Shown here: piece after piece, positions 42,006 to 50,129 of the stretch
Layout: the number at the start of each line of letters is the position of its first letter
Numbering within the stretch: position 1 is the first letter of the stretch
DNA from: Streptomyces mobaraensis NBRC 13819 = DSM 40847
Lineage (GTDB): Bacteria > Actinomycetota > Actinomycetes > Streptomycetales > Streptomycetaceae
Length of the DNA: 64,000 bases
Assembly (NCBI RefSeq): GCF_017916255.1
Contig: NZ_CP072827.1
Location: 2,728,001-2,792,000 of the forward strand
Reading direction: 5' to 3'
Made by a program: the position numbers and the translations under genes
The notes under the pieces: generated by a model
What the model was told of the DNA's origin: nothing
The model's input: the letters and a program-made list of their open reading frames with translations, nothing else
Database searches by the model: none

Positions 42006-43088
42006 ATGGACGGCATCTCCGACACCCCCCTCCGCGTCGGCCTGATCGGCTACGGCGTCGCGGGGTCGTTCTTCCACGCTCCGCTGATCGCCGCCACCGA
42101 GGGCCTGGCCCTCGACACGGTCGTCACCGCCAACCCGGAGCGGCAGCGCCAGGTCGCCTCCGAACACCCCGGAGCCCGGACCGTCGCGGACCCCGGCGAA
42201 CTCCTCGCCCGCGCCGACGACCTCGACCTGATCGTCGTCGCCTCCCCCAACCGCACCCATGTGCCACTGGCCCGCCGTGCCCTGGAGGCCGGGCTGCCGG
42301 TCGTCGTCGACAAGCCCCTCGCCGCCACCGCCGCCGAGGCGGAGGAACTGGACGCCCTCGCCGACCGGCACGGACTGCTGCTCAGCGTCTTCCAGAACCG
42401 GCGCTGGGACAACGACTTCCGTACCGTCCGCTCCCTGATCGGCGACGGCAGCCTCGGTCGTGTGCTGCGTTTCGAGTCCCGCTTCGAACGGTGGCGCCCG
42501 CACCTCAAGGGCGGCTGGCGCGAGTCCGGCGACCCCGCCGAACTGGGCGGCCTCCTCTACGATCTCGGCAGCCACCTGGTCGACCAGGCGCTGACCCTCT
42601 TCGGACCCGTCGTCAGCGTCTACGCCGAGGCGGACGTCCGCCGCCCGGGCGCCGAGGCGGACGACGACACCTTCATCGCCCTCCGCCACGCCGGCGGCGT
42701 CCGCTCCCACCTCTGGATGAGCGCCACCACAGCCCAACTCGGCCCCCGCTTCCGGGTGCTGGGCAGCGACGGAGGCTACGTCAAGTACGGCCTCGACCCG
42801 CAGGAGGCCGCCCTCCGCGAGGGCCTGCGCCCGGGCGACGGCACGCCCTGGGGTGTCGAACCGCGGTCCCTTTGGGGCCGGCTCGGCGAGGGCGAGTCCC
42901 CGCTGACCGGCGGCGGCGACCCGGTGCCGACCCTTCCCGGCGACTACCCCGCCTACTACGCGGCGATCGTCGAGGCCCTGCGCACCGGCGGCCGGCCGCC
43001 GGTCACCGCGGCGGAGGCGGCGGCGGCGCTGCGCGTCCTGGAGGCGGCGAAGTCGTCGGCGACGGAAGGCCGCACGGTCACCCTTTGA
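42006..43088 (+). CDS. Gfo/Idh/MocA-family NAD(P)-dependent oxidoreductase
   Basis: A 360-residue sugar/inositol dehydrogenase-type enzyme. ATG 42006 sits 7 bp from the operator dyad, so the transcript is likely leaderless or nearly so. The Rossmann motif is RVGLIGYGVAGSFFHAPLI, followed by VVASPNRTHVPLARRALEAG and the signature EKPLA-type VVDKPLA. The C-terminal alpha/beta domain contains FQNRRWDNDFRTVR and LLYDLGSHLVDQAL, where Asp and His/Lys act in hydride transfer. It should be repressed by the divergent ROK regulator; ligand and substrate are probably related sugars. Confidence 0.92.
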   Translation: MDGISDTPLRVGLIGYGVAGSFFHAPLIAATEGLALDTVVTANPERQRQVASEHPGARTVADPGELLARADDLDLIVVASPNRTHVPLARRALEAGLPVVVDKPLAATAAEAEELDALADRHGLLLSVFQNRRWDNDFRTVRSLIGDGSLGRVLRFESRFERWRPHLKGGWRESGDPAELGGLLYDLGSHLVDQALTLFGPVVSVYAEADVRRPGAEADDDTFIALRHAGGVRSHLWMSATTAQLGPRFRVLGSDGGYVKYGLDPQEAALREGLRPGDGTPWGVEPRSLWGRLGEGESPLTGGGDPVPTLPGDYPAYYAAIVEALRTGGRPPVTAAEAAAALRVLEAAKSSATEGRTVTL

Positions 43089-43194
43089 CCGCCGCCTGCC
43101 CGTTCCCGCCGACCGCCGCCTGCTCGACGTCACTTGCCCGCCGGCGGCCGCCGTCCCGTCCGGCGGGCGCCCCCGCCGCCCCGCGGTCCGGCTG

Positions 43195-43719
43195 TCATAT
43201 GCGGTCGAGAACCGCCCGCAGGCCGCGCAGCACGCCGGACCGCCAGCCGCCGTCCATGATCGAACGGGCGCGCATCTGGAGGGCGTTGTCCGGGTCGAAG
43301 CCCTCGTGGACGAGGAAGAGGCGGGTGCCCCGACCCTCCCCCTCCAGGGTCCAGGTGATCGTCCAGTCGGCGCCGGACCGGGAGTCGGGGTCGGCGTCCC
43401 GCCACCCGACCCTGAGCATCCGCTCCGGCTCGAAGGCCAGGACCTTGGCCCGGATCGTGCCCGAGAACCCGGTGCCGGGCATGGCCATGGCCGTCATCGT
43501 GTAGCGGTGGCCGACGACGAGCCGGAAGTCCCCCGGCATCATCCACTGGGCCAGGAGCTCCGGTTCCGTGAGGGCGCGCCAGACCTTGTCGGGCGGGTGC
43601 GGCAGGAACTCGTCGACGTGGATGGCGGTGAGGTCGTCATCCCTGTCGGTGCGGACGGGGTGCTCGGCGGCGCTGCCGCCGGGCGTGCCGGTTCCGGGAC
43701 TGTCGTGCATGGTTCTCAC
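43195..43719 (-). CDS. SRPBCC (AHSA1/Aha1 C-terminal-like) protein
   Basis: A 174-residue protein; GTG 43719 overlaps the ArsR stop (GTGA), ATG 43710 is an alternative. START/Bet v1-fold signs: VDEFLPHPPDKVWRALTEPELLAQWMM, GTGFSGTIRAKVLAFEPERML, and TWTLEGEGRGTRLFLVHEGFD. In actinobacteria such proteins are commonly co-encoded with ArsR-type regulators. Ligand unknown. Third gene of the VOC-ArsR-SRPBCC operon. Confidence 0.88.
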   Translation of the reverse strand: MRTMHDSPGTGTPGGSAAEHPVRTDRDDDLTAIHVDEFLPHPPDKVWRALTEPELLAQWMMPGDFRLVVGHRYTMTAMAMPGTGFSGTIRAKVLAFEPERMLRVGWRDADPDSRSGADWTITWTLEGEGRGTRLFLVHEGFDPDNALQMRARSIMDGGWRSGVLRGLRAVLDRI

Positions 43720-44186
43720 TTCTCTCGCTTCTCTGGTTTCTCCGACTTCTCTGACAGATCACTGCTTTCGCATGCCTCGCCCGACGGGTCGGCGCCCGGG
43801 TCGTCGGCGCTTGGGCCGTCGGTGCCTGGACCGTCGGCGCCCGGGTCGTCGTCCATCCGGTCGAGCACCTCGCGGAGCCCGGCGAGCTTCCCTCGCCAGA
43901 AGCGTTCGAACGGGCTGAGCCAGTCCTGCACTTCGTGCAACGGCACCGCCTCCAGTCGGTACAGCCGCTGACGCCCCACCTTGCGCTCGCTCACCAGTCC
44001 GGCCTCCCTGAGCACCCTCAGGTGCTCCGAGAAACTCGGCCGGGCCATGTCGAACCGCCCGGCGAGCACCGCCACGGACTGCGGCCCCTCGTCGCGGAGC
44101 ATCCGCAGGACCTCACGTCGCACGGGGTTGGCGAGCGCCGCGAAGATCCGGTCGTGCTGCCGCACCCGCGTCCCGGCCGCCGCCAC
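43716..44186 (-). CDS. ArsR-family winged-helix repressor
   Basis: A 156-residue regulator. The winged helix is IFAALANPVRREVLRMLRDEG followed by SVAVLAGRFDMARPSFSEHLRVLREAGLV. No cysteines occur in the DNA-binding helix, so it is not a typical metal sensor of the ArsR/SmtB kind. A long acidic tail (DDDPGADGPGTDGPS, ESSDLSEKSEKPEKREK) carries repeated Asp/Gly/Pro and Glu/Lys motifs. Lies 6 bp after the VOC gene and overlaps the SRPBCC gene. Confidence 0.9.
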   Translation of the reverse strand: MAAAGTRVRQHDRIFAALANPVRREVLRMLRDEGPQSVAVLAGRFDMARPSFSEHLRVLREAGLVSERKVGRQRLYRLEAVPLHEVQDWLSPFERFWRGKLAGLREVLDRMDDDPGADGPGTDGPSADDPGADPSGEACESSDLSEKSEKPEKREK

Positions 44187-44191
44187 GGCCG

Positions 44192-44602
44192 TCAGCCCTC
44201 GGTTCCGGTGGAACCGGCCGCGCCGGCCACACCCGCCCCGGCAGCCGCGGCCGTCAGGACGAACCCGTTGCCGTCCGGATCACTGAGGGTCGCTTGCCGA
44301 CCCCAGGGAAGGTCCACCGGCCCTTCGACGACGGCCCCCGCCGCCGCCAGCCGGGCGCAGTCGGCGTCCAGGTCCGACGTCTCCAGCATGATGCCGCGCA
44401 CGCTCCCCGGGACGAAGCCCTGCTCGGCGGTGGCCAGCGTGAAGCTGGTCTGCGCGCCGGCCGGCCCCACCTGGAGCCAGCGCACGGGACCCGCCTCGCG
44501 GTCCACCAGCACCTCGAAGCCGAGGGTGCCGACGTAGAAGTCCTTGGCCCGCTCCTGGTCGGCGACCGGGAGGGTGACGAGCTTGGCGTGAGTGATGTTC
44601 AT
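44192..44602 (-). CDS. VOC-family (glyoxalase/dioxygenase-like) protein
   Basis: A 136-residue protein with the VOC fold: MNITHAKLVTLPVADQERAKDFYVGTLGFEV (read in parts), and the second half motif GIMLETSDLDADCARLAAAGAVV with WGRQATLSDPDGNGFVL. The first metal ligand is His5-like and Glu appears in MLETSD. Function could be antibiotic resistance, glyoxalase or dioxygenase. First gene of the operon; its C-terminus is Ala/Gly-rich. Confidence 0.88.
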   Translation of the reverse strand: MNITHAKLVTLPVADQERAKDFYVGTLGFEVLVDREAGPVRWLQVGPAGAQTSFTLATAEQGFVPGSVRGIMLETSDLDADCARLAAAGAVVEGPVDLPWGRQATLSDPDGNGFVLTAAAAGAGVAGAAGSTGTEG

Positions 44603-44719
44603 GCCCTCCAGAATAGGTAGGCGATTTCCTACCTGTCACGTCGATCTTCAAATCCGCAGGTCACCGTCACCTCCTTCCTCTCACTCCTGCTCCGACCTCG
44701 TTCCGCACCGGATGCTGCA

Positions 44720-45295
44720 ATGGCGGTCATGACGCACCCCACCTCCCGCACCACGGCCGACCTCCCCGCCGTGGAGGCCATGAACGGGCCGGCGGCGGTC
44801 CGGGCCGTGGACGCCTTCCGTCTGGTCTACGCCGAGGCGTTCGCCGAACCCCCGTACCGTGAGACGGAAGCGGACATCGCCCTGACCTTCGACCGTTTCC
44901 ACGCGGAGGCCGCGCATCCCGGCTTTCGCGCGACCCTCGCCCGCACGGCGGCGGGCGAACCCCTCGGCATGGCGCTGGGCACCTCCCTCGGCCGGCGGTC
45001 CGGCTGGTGGGACCCGTACGTCGCCCCCGCCGACCGGCCCCGGACCTTCTGCCTGCTGGAACTCGCCGTCCGCACCGCCCACCGACGGCACGGCCTCGCC
45101 CGCAGGCTGCACGACGCCCTACTTCAGACCACGGACGCGGACCGGATCCTCCTCACCGTCCACCTCGCCGCGACCCCCGCCCGGGCCGCGTACCGGTCGT
45201 GGGGCTACCGGACGATCGCCGAGGTCGACCCTTGGGGCAACGGTGTCCACGCGGTGATGCTGCTCGATCGCGCGGCGACGGGTGGGGATCAGTAG
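44720..45295 (+). CDS. GNAT-family acetyltransferase
   Basis: A 191-residue N-acetyltransferase. ATG 44720 or 44729 could be the start; neither has a strong ribosome site. The acetyl-CoA region is FCLLELAVRTAHRRHGLARRLHDALL, the GNAT motif A pattern (R/Q-x-x-G-x-G/A as RRHGLA), followed by RAAYRSWGYRTIAEV, motif B. Substrate unknown. It is divergent from the VOC-ArsR-SRPBCC operon. Confidence 0.9.
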   Translation: MAVMTHPTSRTTADLPAVEAMNGPAAVRAVDAFRLVYAEAFAEPPYRETEADIALTFDRFHAEAAHPGFRATLARTAAGEPLGMALGTSLGRRSGWWDPYVAPADRPRTFCLLELAVRTAHRRHGLARRLHDALLQTTDADRILLTVHLAATPARAAYRSWGYRTIAEVDPWGNGVHAVMLLDRAATGGDQ

Positions 45296-45346
45296 GGCTG
45301 GGCCACTCGACGATTGGCCCCCTGATTCGGTTCGCCCGTGCGGCCG

Positions 45347-45562
45347 TTACCCCGCCCCCTTCCGTGTCCGCGCAACCTCGGGCGGCGGTGGCCCCGGCGG
45401 CAAGGGGCCGGGCGGCCGCACCGCCCGGTACTCCGTGAACCGGCGCGTCCCGCAGGCCCGGCAGCGGTCCGCCCCGCCGTAGGATTCCCAACCCGCCGCG
45501 TGCTTGCAGTGCCGCACCAGGCGGCCGGTGGTGGTGTGCGTCCTCGCCGCTCCCGCGCTCAT
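45347..45562 (-). CDS. Small zinc-ribbon-like protein
   Basis: A 71-residue protein whose ATG 45562 overlaps the preceding stop (ATGA). Cys19, Cys34 and Cys37 with His21 (RHCKHAAGW, RCRACGTRRF) form a C-x-H...C-x2-C arrangement suitable for zinc. The C-terminus is Pro-rich. It is translationally coupled to the gene at 45559-45897 and belongs to the divergent side of the WhiJ-type cluster. Confidence 0.75.
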   Translation of the reverse strand: MSAGAARTHTTTGRLVRHCKHAAGWESYGGADRCRACGTRRFTEYRAVRPPGPLPPGPPPPEVARTRKGAG

Positions 45563-45897
45563 CGTCGCCCCTCGTCGCCGCGCCCGCAGTGCTCCGTCAC
45601 CCAGTGGGTCAGCGCCGCCGCCGTCGCGTCCCCCGCGACCGCCGTGTCGCCCCCGCCCGCGGCGGCCCGCCTCGCCGCCTCCAGCTCCGCGCACCGGCCG
45701 CAACCGGTCTGGTACGGCCGCAACCCCGCCGCGTTGCGTTCCTCGCGCGTCGCCAACCGCAGGACGGACGGCGGCACTTCCCATTCCAGACCGCCGCCCG
45801 GCCGGCGGACCTGCACGCGGCCCTCGGCGGCGCCGATCACTTGGACCAGCCGGTTCTCCCGCACGTCGACGACGTAGGTGCCGGTTCTGTACGTCAT
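45559..45897 (-). CDS. Hypothetical protein of the WhiJ-type cluster
   Basis: A 112-residue protein; ATG 45897. The N-terminal half has a small beta barrel look (GTYVVDVRENRLVQVIG, EGRVQVRRPGGGLEWEVPPSVLRLATREE), which recurs in many Streptomyces next to XRE/DUF397 pairs as I recall. The C-terminal half has CGRCAELEAARRAAA with a C-x2-C. No enzyme motif. Encoded divergently from the XRE regulator. Confidence 0.8.
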   Translation of the reverse strand: MTYRTGTYVVDVRENRLVQVIGAAEGRVQVRRPGGGLEWEVPPSVLRLATREERNAAGLRPYQTGCGRCAELEAARRAAAGGGDTAVAGDATAAALTHWVTEHCGRGDEGRR

Positions 45898-45994
45898 GAG
45901 CCCCGCCCCCGATGGTGGACAGCAACCCGCCTGCGCAGATTGCCCGTTGCGACCTTGCTCCATCAGTCTGCGCCCAACCAGCAAGGAATAGCCT

Positions 45995-46026
45995 TCCAAA
46001 TTGGAGTAATCACCCTTCCGAGTGAT
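45995..46026. promoter_or_regulatory. Two dyads in the WhiJ-type divergent promoter
   Basis: TCCAA-A-TTGGA (45995-46005, perfect) and ATCAC-CCTTCCGA-GTGAT (46009-46026). They sit in a distinctly AT-richer stretch between the divergent genes at 45897 and 46102. Probable binding sites of the XRE regulator. Confidence 0.6.
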
Positions 46027-46101
46027 CAACCTGCACATTGAGGCGACGCGCCCACCCCACGCAGCACGCTGGACCCAAGCGCTTAAGGGGAGAAGCAGCA
46101 C

Positions 46102-46980
46102 ATGGCACACGCGTCCCGCCGTACCGCCCGCCGTCGCAGGCTCGGCACCGCACTCCGGGAGGCCCGCGAGGCGGCAGGCATCAGCGCCTCTGACGCCGCC
46201 CAGGCGATCCACACCGACAACACCAAGATCAGCCGCATCGAGACGGGCCGCCACCGCGTGACCCGCCTGGAGCTTGAGACACTCTTCGCTCTTTACGAAG
46301 TCGCCGACGAGAAGATGCGCGAGTGGCTGATCGCGCTCGCCGCCGAGGGAAATCAGCGCACTTGGTGGCGGGGGCACAGCAGCAGACTCCGCACGGATTT
46401 CAAGGAGTTGCTGGCCCTGGAGTCGGAGGCCGCGCGTATCACCACGCTCCAGACCCAAGTCGTCCCGGGTCTATTGCAGACCCGGGAATACGCCACGTCC
46501 ATCATCCGCCACGCTTCCCCGCACCTGCCCAGCGAGGAAGTCGACTTCTGGGCGGATTTCCGCCTCGCACGGCAGAACATCCTGCGGCGGGATAATCCGC
46601 CGCGATACCTGGCCCTTCTCCACGAAGGCGTTCTGCGCCAGCAGATCGGCGGCCCGGCCGTCCTGGCCAACCAGCTCCGCCACCTCATCACCGTGAGCCG
46701 GTCGCCCGATCTGACGATCCGGGTCGTTCCCTTCCGTCAACCTGAATGGACCGTATGCCAGGGCTCCTTCACCGTGTTCTCGTACCCCGAAGTCCTCAAC
46801 TTGGAGGTCGTACACATCCCGTACCTCGACGACAGTCTGTACCTGGAGGATGATGAGACGGTCAGGAAATCGTGGAGAGCGATCAACCGTCTGAAGACAA
46901 TCGCACTGTCGGCAGCGCAGTCCGCAGAGCTGATGGAGTCCATCGTGTGGGAGCTCGAACAACAGCAAAAGGGCGCGTAA
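46102..46980 (+). CDS. XRE-family regulator with DUF5753 domain (WhiJ-like)
   Basis: A 292-residue protein with GGGGAGAAG before ATG 46102. The N-terminal XRE helix-turn-helix is LREAREAAGISASDAAQAIHTDNTKISRIETGR in parts (GISASDAAQAI, KISRIETGRH). The C-terminal DUF5753 ligand-type domain has LESEAARITTLQTQVVPGLLQTREYA, LHEGVLRQQIGG and VVPFRQPEW. Such genes with a short DUF397 partner are the WhiJ/AbaA families that modulate development and antibiotic production. Overlaps the DUF397 gene by 1 bp (TAATG). Confidence 0.92.
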   Translation: MAHASRRTARRRRLGTALREAREAAGISASDAAQAIHTDNTKISRIETGRHRVTRLELETLFALYEVADEKMREWLIALAAEGNQRTWWRGHSSRLRTDFKELLALESEAARITTLQTQVVPGLLQTREYATSIIRHASPHLPSEEVDFWADFRLARQNILRRDNPPRYLALLHEGVLRQQIGGPAVLANQLRHLITVSRSPDLTIRVVPFRQPEWTVCQGSFTVFSYPEVLNLEVVHIPYLDDSLYLEDDETVRKSWRAINRLKTIALSAAQSAELMESIVWELEQQQKGA

Positions 46981-47192
46981 TGACGAGCCCCTACTCGCGG
47001 GAGAGCCACTGGCGCACGTCATCGCACAGCGGCGACGGCGGCTACCAACAGTGCGTCGAGTACCGCCCCACTTCCGACCGCCGCATAGCCGTCCGCGACA
47101 GCAAAGCGCGCGCCCAAGGGACCTGCACCTTCGAGCCGGGCGCTTGGGCGGCGTTCGTGCGGGCCATCCAGGAACGAGACACCCTCGCTTGA
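46980..47192 (+). CDS. DUF397 protein, partner of XRE regulator
   Basis: A 70-residue DUF397 protein; ATG 46980 overlaps the XRE stop (TAATG). Signature: HWRTSSHSGDGGYQQCVEY, IAVRDSKARAQGT and FEPGAWAAFVRAI. In WhiJ-type loci this small protein acts opposite the XRE regulator, like an antitoxin/anti-regulator pair. Three-part locus together with the divergent gene at 45559-45897. Confidence 0.93.
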   Translation: MTSPYSRESHWRTSSHSGDGGYQQCVEYRPTSDRRIAVRDSKARAQGTCTFEPGAWAAFVRAIQERDTLA

Positions 47193-47198
47193 CGCCGG

Positions 47199-47765
47199 CT
47201 ACGCGGAAGCGGCCGCCTTCGCCGCGCGCCACTCGGGGGCGAGGACCGACCAGATCTCGAAGTCGTGGCGCTTGCCCGCGTGGGGGAAGTACTCCCGCAG
47301 GACGCCCTCCTTCGTCATGCCGAGGCGGCGGGCGACGGCGATGCTGGGCTCGTTGTGCGTCGCGGCGCGCCACTCGATGCGGTGGAGGCCCCGCTCCTCG
47401 ACGGCCCAGTCGATGATGTGCCGCGCGGCCTTGGTGACCAGGCCCTTGCCCGCGGCCGCCGGTTCGAGCCAGCAGCCGACCTCCGCCGTGCCCTGTTCGA
47501 CGTCCATGACGCGGAACAGGACGACGCCGACCAGCGTGCCGTCCAGCCGGATGCCGTACAGCCGGCCGGTGTCGGTGGCGGCCTTCTCCATGTAGGAACG
47601 GAGGTAGGCGCGACTCGACTCCAGGTCCGTGATCTTGTTCGGTACGGGGAGGTACCGTCCGATGAAGTCACGGCCCCGGACGACGCAGGCCAGGAGTTCC
47701 TCGGCGTGCCACGGTTCGAGGGGCCCCAGCTCGCCGCCGTTGTCGTCGAGGGGTATCGCGTACAT
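47199..47765 (-). CDS. RimJ/RimL-type GNAT acetyltransferase
   Basis: A 188-residue acetyltransferase. The CoA region is TAEVGCWLEPAAAGKGLVTKAARHIIDWAVEERGL, RimJ-like, with HNEPSIAVARRLGMTKEGVLRE afterwards. Family members acetylate ribosomal protein N-termini or small amines; the target is not evident. It is convergent with the DUF397 gene, 6 bp apart. Confidence 0.9.
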   Translation of the reverse strand: MYAIPLDDNGGELGPLEPWHAEELLACVVRGRDFIGRYLPVPNKITDLESSRAYLRSYMEKAATDTGRLYGIRLDGTLVGVVLFRVMDVEQGTAEVGCWLEPAAAGKGLVTKAARHIIDWAVEERGLHRIEWRAATHNEPSIAVARRLGMTKEGVLREYFPHAGKRHDFEIWSVLAPEWRAAKAAASA

Positions 47766-47898
47766 CGTCGTTCTCCACGGGTCGGAACCGGCGGGCAGGG
47801 CACGGATCTTCTCACGGCCGCTGTCAGGCGATGGCGCGGTGGATGCGCGATCCGGGACGTTTCCGGATCGGTCGCGGCTTGATATCGCTTCGGGTTTG

Positions 47899-48354
47899 TC
47901 AGGTCCGGGCCGTTCCCGTGGCGAGGGACCTGTCGGCGGCGGTGAGGATGTCGGCGAAGACGCGGGCGATGACGGGCTTGGCGAAGTGGCGGGCGAGGCG
48001 GGTGCCGCCCGGGACGGGAAGACCGAAGGTGGTCGTCCAGGTGACGAGGGTGCCTCCGGGGACTTCGGCGAACGTCATGCGGCCGAGTTCGTGGCGGGCC
48101 GGCGGGTAGCTGCGGTCGACGTCGTAGGCGAAGTCGTAGGGCGGGTTGTAGGCCGTGACGCGTTCGCGGAACCAGCCGATCAGCCAGGTGTGCAGCCGGA
48201 CGGCACCCACCCCGTACGGCGCGTCCGCGCCCGGACGGGCCAGGCGGGCCTTGAGCACGAACGGGGAGCGGGTGTAGTTGGTGGTCGTGGCGCACCACTC
48301 GAAGACGTCGGTGATCGGGGCCGCGATGACACGTCGTACGGTCACGGTTTCCAT
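47899..48354 (-). CDS. SRPBCC/polyketide-cyclase-like protein
   Basis: A 151-residue START-fold protein. Typical first motif METVTVRRVIAAPITDVFEWCATTTNYTRSP, internal GVGAVRLHTWLIGWFRERVTAYNP, and the C-terminal helix KPVIARVFADILTAADRSL. Lipid, polyketide or hydrophobic ligand binding is likely. No neighbouring biosynthetic genes. Confidence 0.85.
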   Translation of the reverse strand: METVTVRRVIAAPITDVFEWCATTTNYTRSPFVLKARLARPGADAPYGVGAVRLHTWLIGWFRERVTAYNPPYDFAYDVDRSYPPARHELGRMTFAEVPGGTLVTWTTTFGLPVPGGTRLARHFAKPVIARVFADILTAADRSLATGTART

Positions 48355-48454
48355 GTCTCGTCCTCTCTCCAGGCCGGACCGGTCGACTGTGGGGCCGGTC
48401 GGTGTCTGGACGGGCGGCGAGGTCCGGACGTGACAACCGTAAGCATGACCTGGG

Positions 48455-48955
48455 TCACACGTCGTTTTCCGTTCGTGAGCGGTAGAGGACGGTCAGGGCC
48501 AGGCCCGAGCCCAGGAGGACCAAGGAGCCGCCGAGGGCCATGTCACCGCTCATCGGCGGCCCGCGGTGGCCCTGTTCACGGTCGCCGTCGGCGGGGCGGG
48601 CGGCGGACAAGGGGGCGACGGTGATGGGGAGGCGGGCGCGGAGGGCGGGGTCGGTGGGGAGGGCGGTAGGGGTCGCGGAGCCGAGGGGCCAAGGCGGTGG
48701 GTCCTGATCGTCGCCCTGGGCCGTCTCCGCTTCGAGCCGGTCGGCGCCGGGGAGCGGGGCGCCGCCGACGCAGGCGCCCGGGGCGCCCGCCGCGCAGCGG
48801 GCCGCGGCATCGGGGTCGGTGCCGCCGGGGGCGGTGAAGGCGCAGAGCAGCAGGGCGCCGCTGATCGTCGCCGCCATGACCGTCGCCGTCGCGGCGACCG
48901 TGGCCCGGGCGGTGGGACGGACCCGGAGGCGGGCCCGGCGAAGTCTGTGCCGCAT
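48455..48955 (-). CDS. Hypothetical membrane protein
   Basis: A 166-residue protein from ATG 48955 (the frame extends to 49000). A basic start (RHRLRRARLRVRPTAR) precedes a membrane segment (ATVMAATISGALLLCAFTA). A Pro/Ala/Asp-rich extracellular stretch with cysteines (ARCAAGAPGACVGG) leads to a second membrane segment near the end (ALGGSLVLLGSGLALTVLY) and a short polar tail. No domain recognised. Confidence 0.65.
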   Translation of the reverse strand: MRHRLRRARLRVRPTARATVAATATVMAATISGALLLCAFTAPGGTDPDAAARCAAGAPGACVGGAPLPGADRLEAETAQGDDQDPPPWPLGSATPTALPTDPALRARLPITVAPLSAARPADGDREQGHRGPPMSGDMALGGSLVLLGSGLALTVLYRSRTENDV

Positions 48956-49051
48956 ATCCGAAAATAAGCACACCGCGACCGACCCCCTCGGGCAGCACAC
49001 GCGCCTGTTCCCCCGAACGCACCCCGCCCCGCCGCCCTGGAGACCGCCGCC

Positions 49052-49909
49052 CTACCCGTCCTTGAGGTGCTGCCGCTGCCGCCCCAGACCGTCGATCGCG
49101 AGCTCGACGACGTCTCCGGAGCGGAGGTACGGCTTGGGCTCGGGTCGGCCCAGGGCGACGCCTGCCGGGGTGCCGGTGTTGATGACGTCCCCAGGGTAGA
49201 GCGTCATGAACTGACTGATATAGCGCACGAGATGAGCCACGGGGAAGATCTGGTCCGCCGTGCTCCCCTCCTGCATCAGCGCGCCGTTGACCCAGGCGCG
49301 GATCGTCAGTTCCTGGGGGTCGGGCACCTCGTCGGCGGTGACGAGCCAGGGGCCGAGCGGGTTGAACGTCTCGCAGTTCTTGCCCTTGTCCCACTGGCCG
49401 CCGCGTTCGAGCTGGTAGGCGCGTTCGGACACGTCATTGCTGATGGTGTAGCCCGCGACGGCGGCCAGCGCCTCCTCGTCCGTGGTCAGCCGACGGGCCG
49501 TGCGGCCGATGACGACGGCGAGTTCGGCCTCCCAGTCGGTCTTCCGGCTGCCGGGCGGGACGAGCACGGGGTCGTCCGGGCCGGCGACGGTGTCCGGAGC
49601 CTTGAGGAAGAGGACCGGCTCGGCGGGCGTGCGAGCGCCGATCTCGGTGACATGGGCACGGTAGTTGAGCCCCACGCAGACGATCTTGCCGATCCGGGCC
49701 ACCGGCGGGCCGACGCGCAGGCCCGCCGGGTCCAGGGCCGCGAGCACGCGCGCACCGACGGCCGCACGGATGTGGGCGAGCAGCGGGCGGTCGCCGAGCA
49801 GCGCGCCGTCCACGTCAGGGACGAGCGCGGAGAGGTCGCGCAGCGTGCCTTCCTCGTCCAGCAGCGCGGGGCGCTCCGCCCCCGCCGGGCCGACCCGGAG
49901 CAGCTTCAT
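49052..49909 (-). CDS. Fumarylacetoacetate hydrolase-family protein
   Basis: A 285-residue FAH-type metalloenzyme. The metal-binding signature is visible: DWEAELAVVIG (Asp/Glu ligands), GYTISNDVSERAYQL, and the central GKNCETFNPLGPWLVTADEVPDPQ; the final MTLYPGDVINTGTPAGVALG is the family hallmark. Class members are 2-hydroxyhepta-2,4-diene-1,7-dioate isomerases, acylpyruvases or oxaloacetate decarboxylases. Substrate not assigned. ATG 49909. Confidence 0.92.
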   Translation of the reverse strand: MKLLRVGPAGAERPALLDEEGTLRDLSALVPDVDGALLGDRPLLAHIRAAVGARVLAALDPAGLRVGPPVARIGKIVCVGLNYRAHVTEIGARTPAEPVLFLKAPDTVAGPDDPVLVPPGSRKTDWEAELAVVIGRTARRLTTDEEALAAVAGYTISNDVSERAYQLERGGQWDKGKNCETFNPLGPWLVTADEVPDPQELTIRAWVNGALMQEGSTADQIFPVAHLVRYISQFMTLYPGDVINTGTPAGVALGRPEPKPYLRSGDVVELAIDGLGRQRQHLKDG

Positions 49910-50129
49910 CGGTCCAACCCTCCGGTACTTCGGCGAACTCGGTGCGTGATGCGCGGGCCCGGTGCGCTTTGTGCGTTCGGTGCGCTCGATGTACTCGATG
50001 CGTCCGCCGCACTCGGTGCGTCATACACGACCGGTCGATCGTCCAAGATCCTGGGTGCGGTCGGCAAGGGGCGTTTCGGCCTGTGGACGGCGACGACCGG
50101 CCTTCGGACGGCCGTCGCCACCCGCTTCT

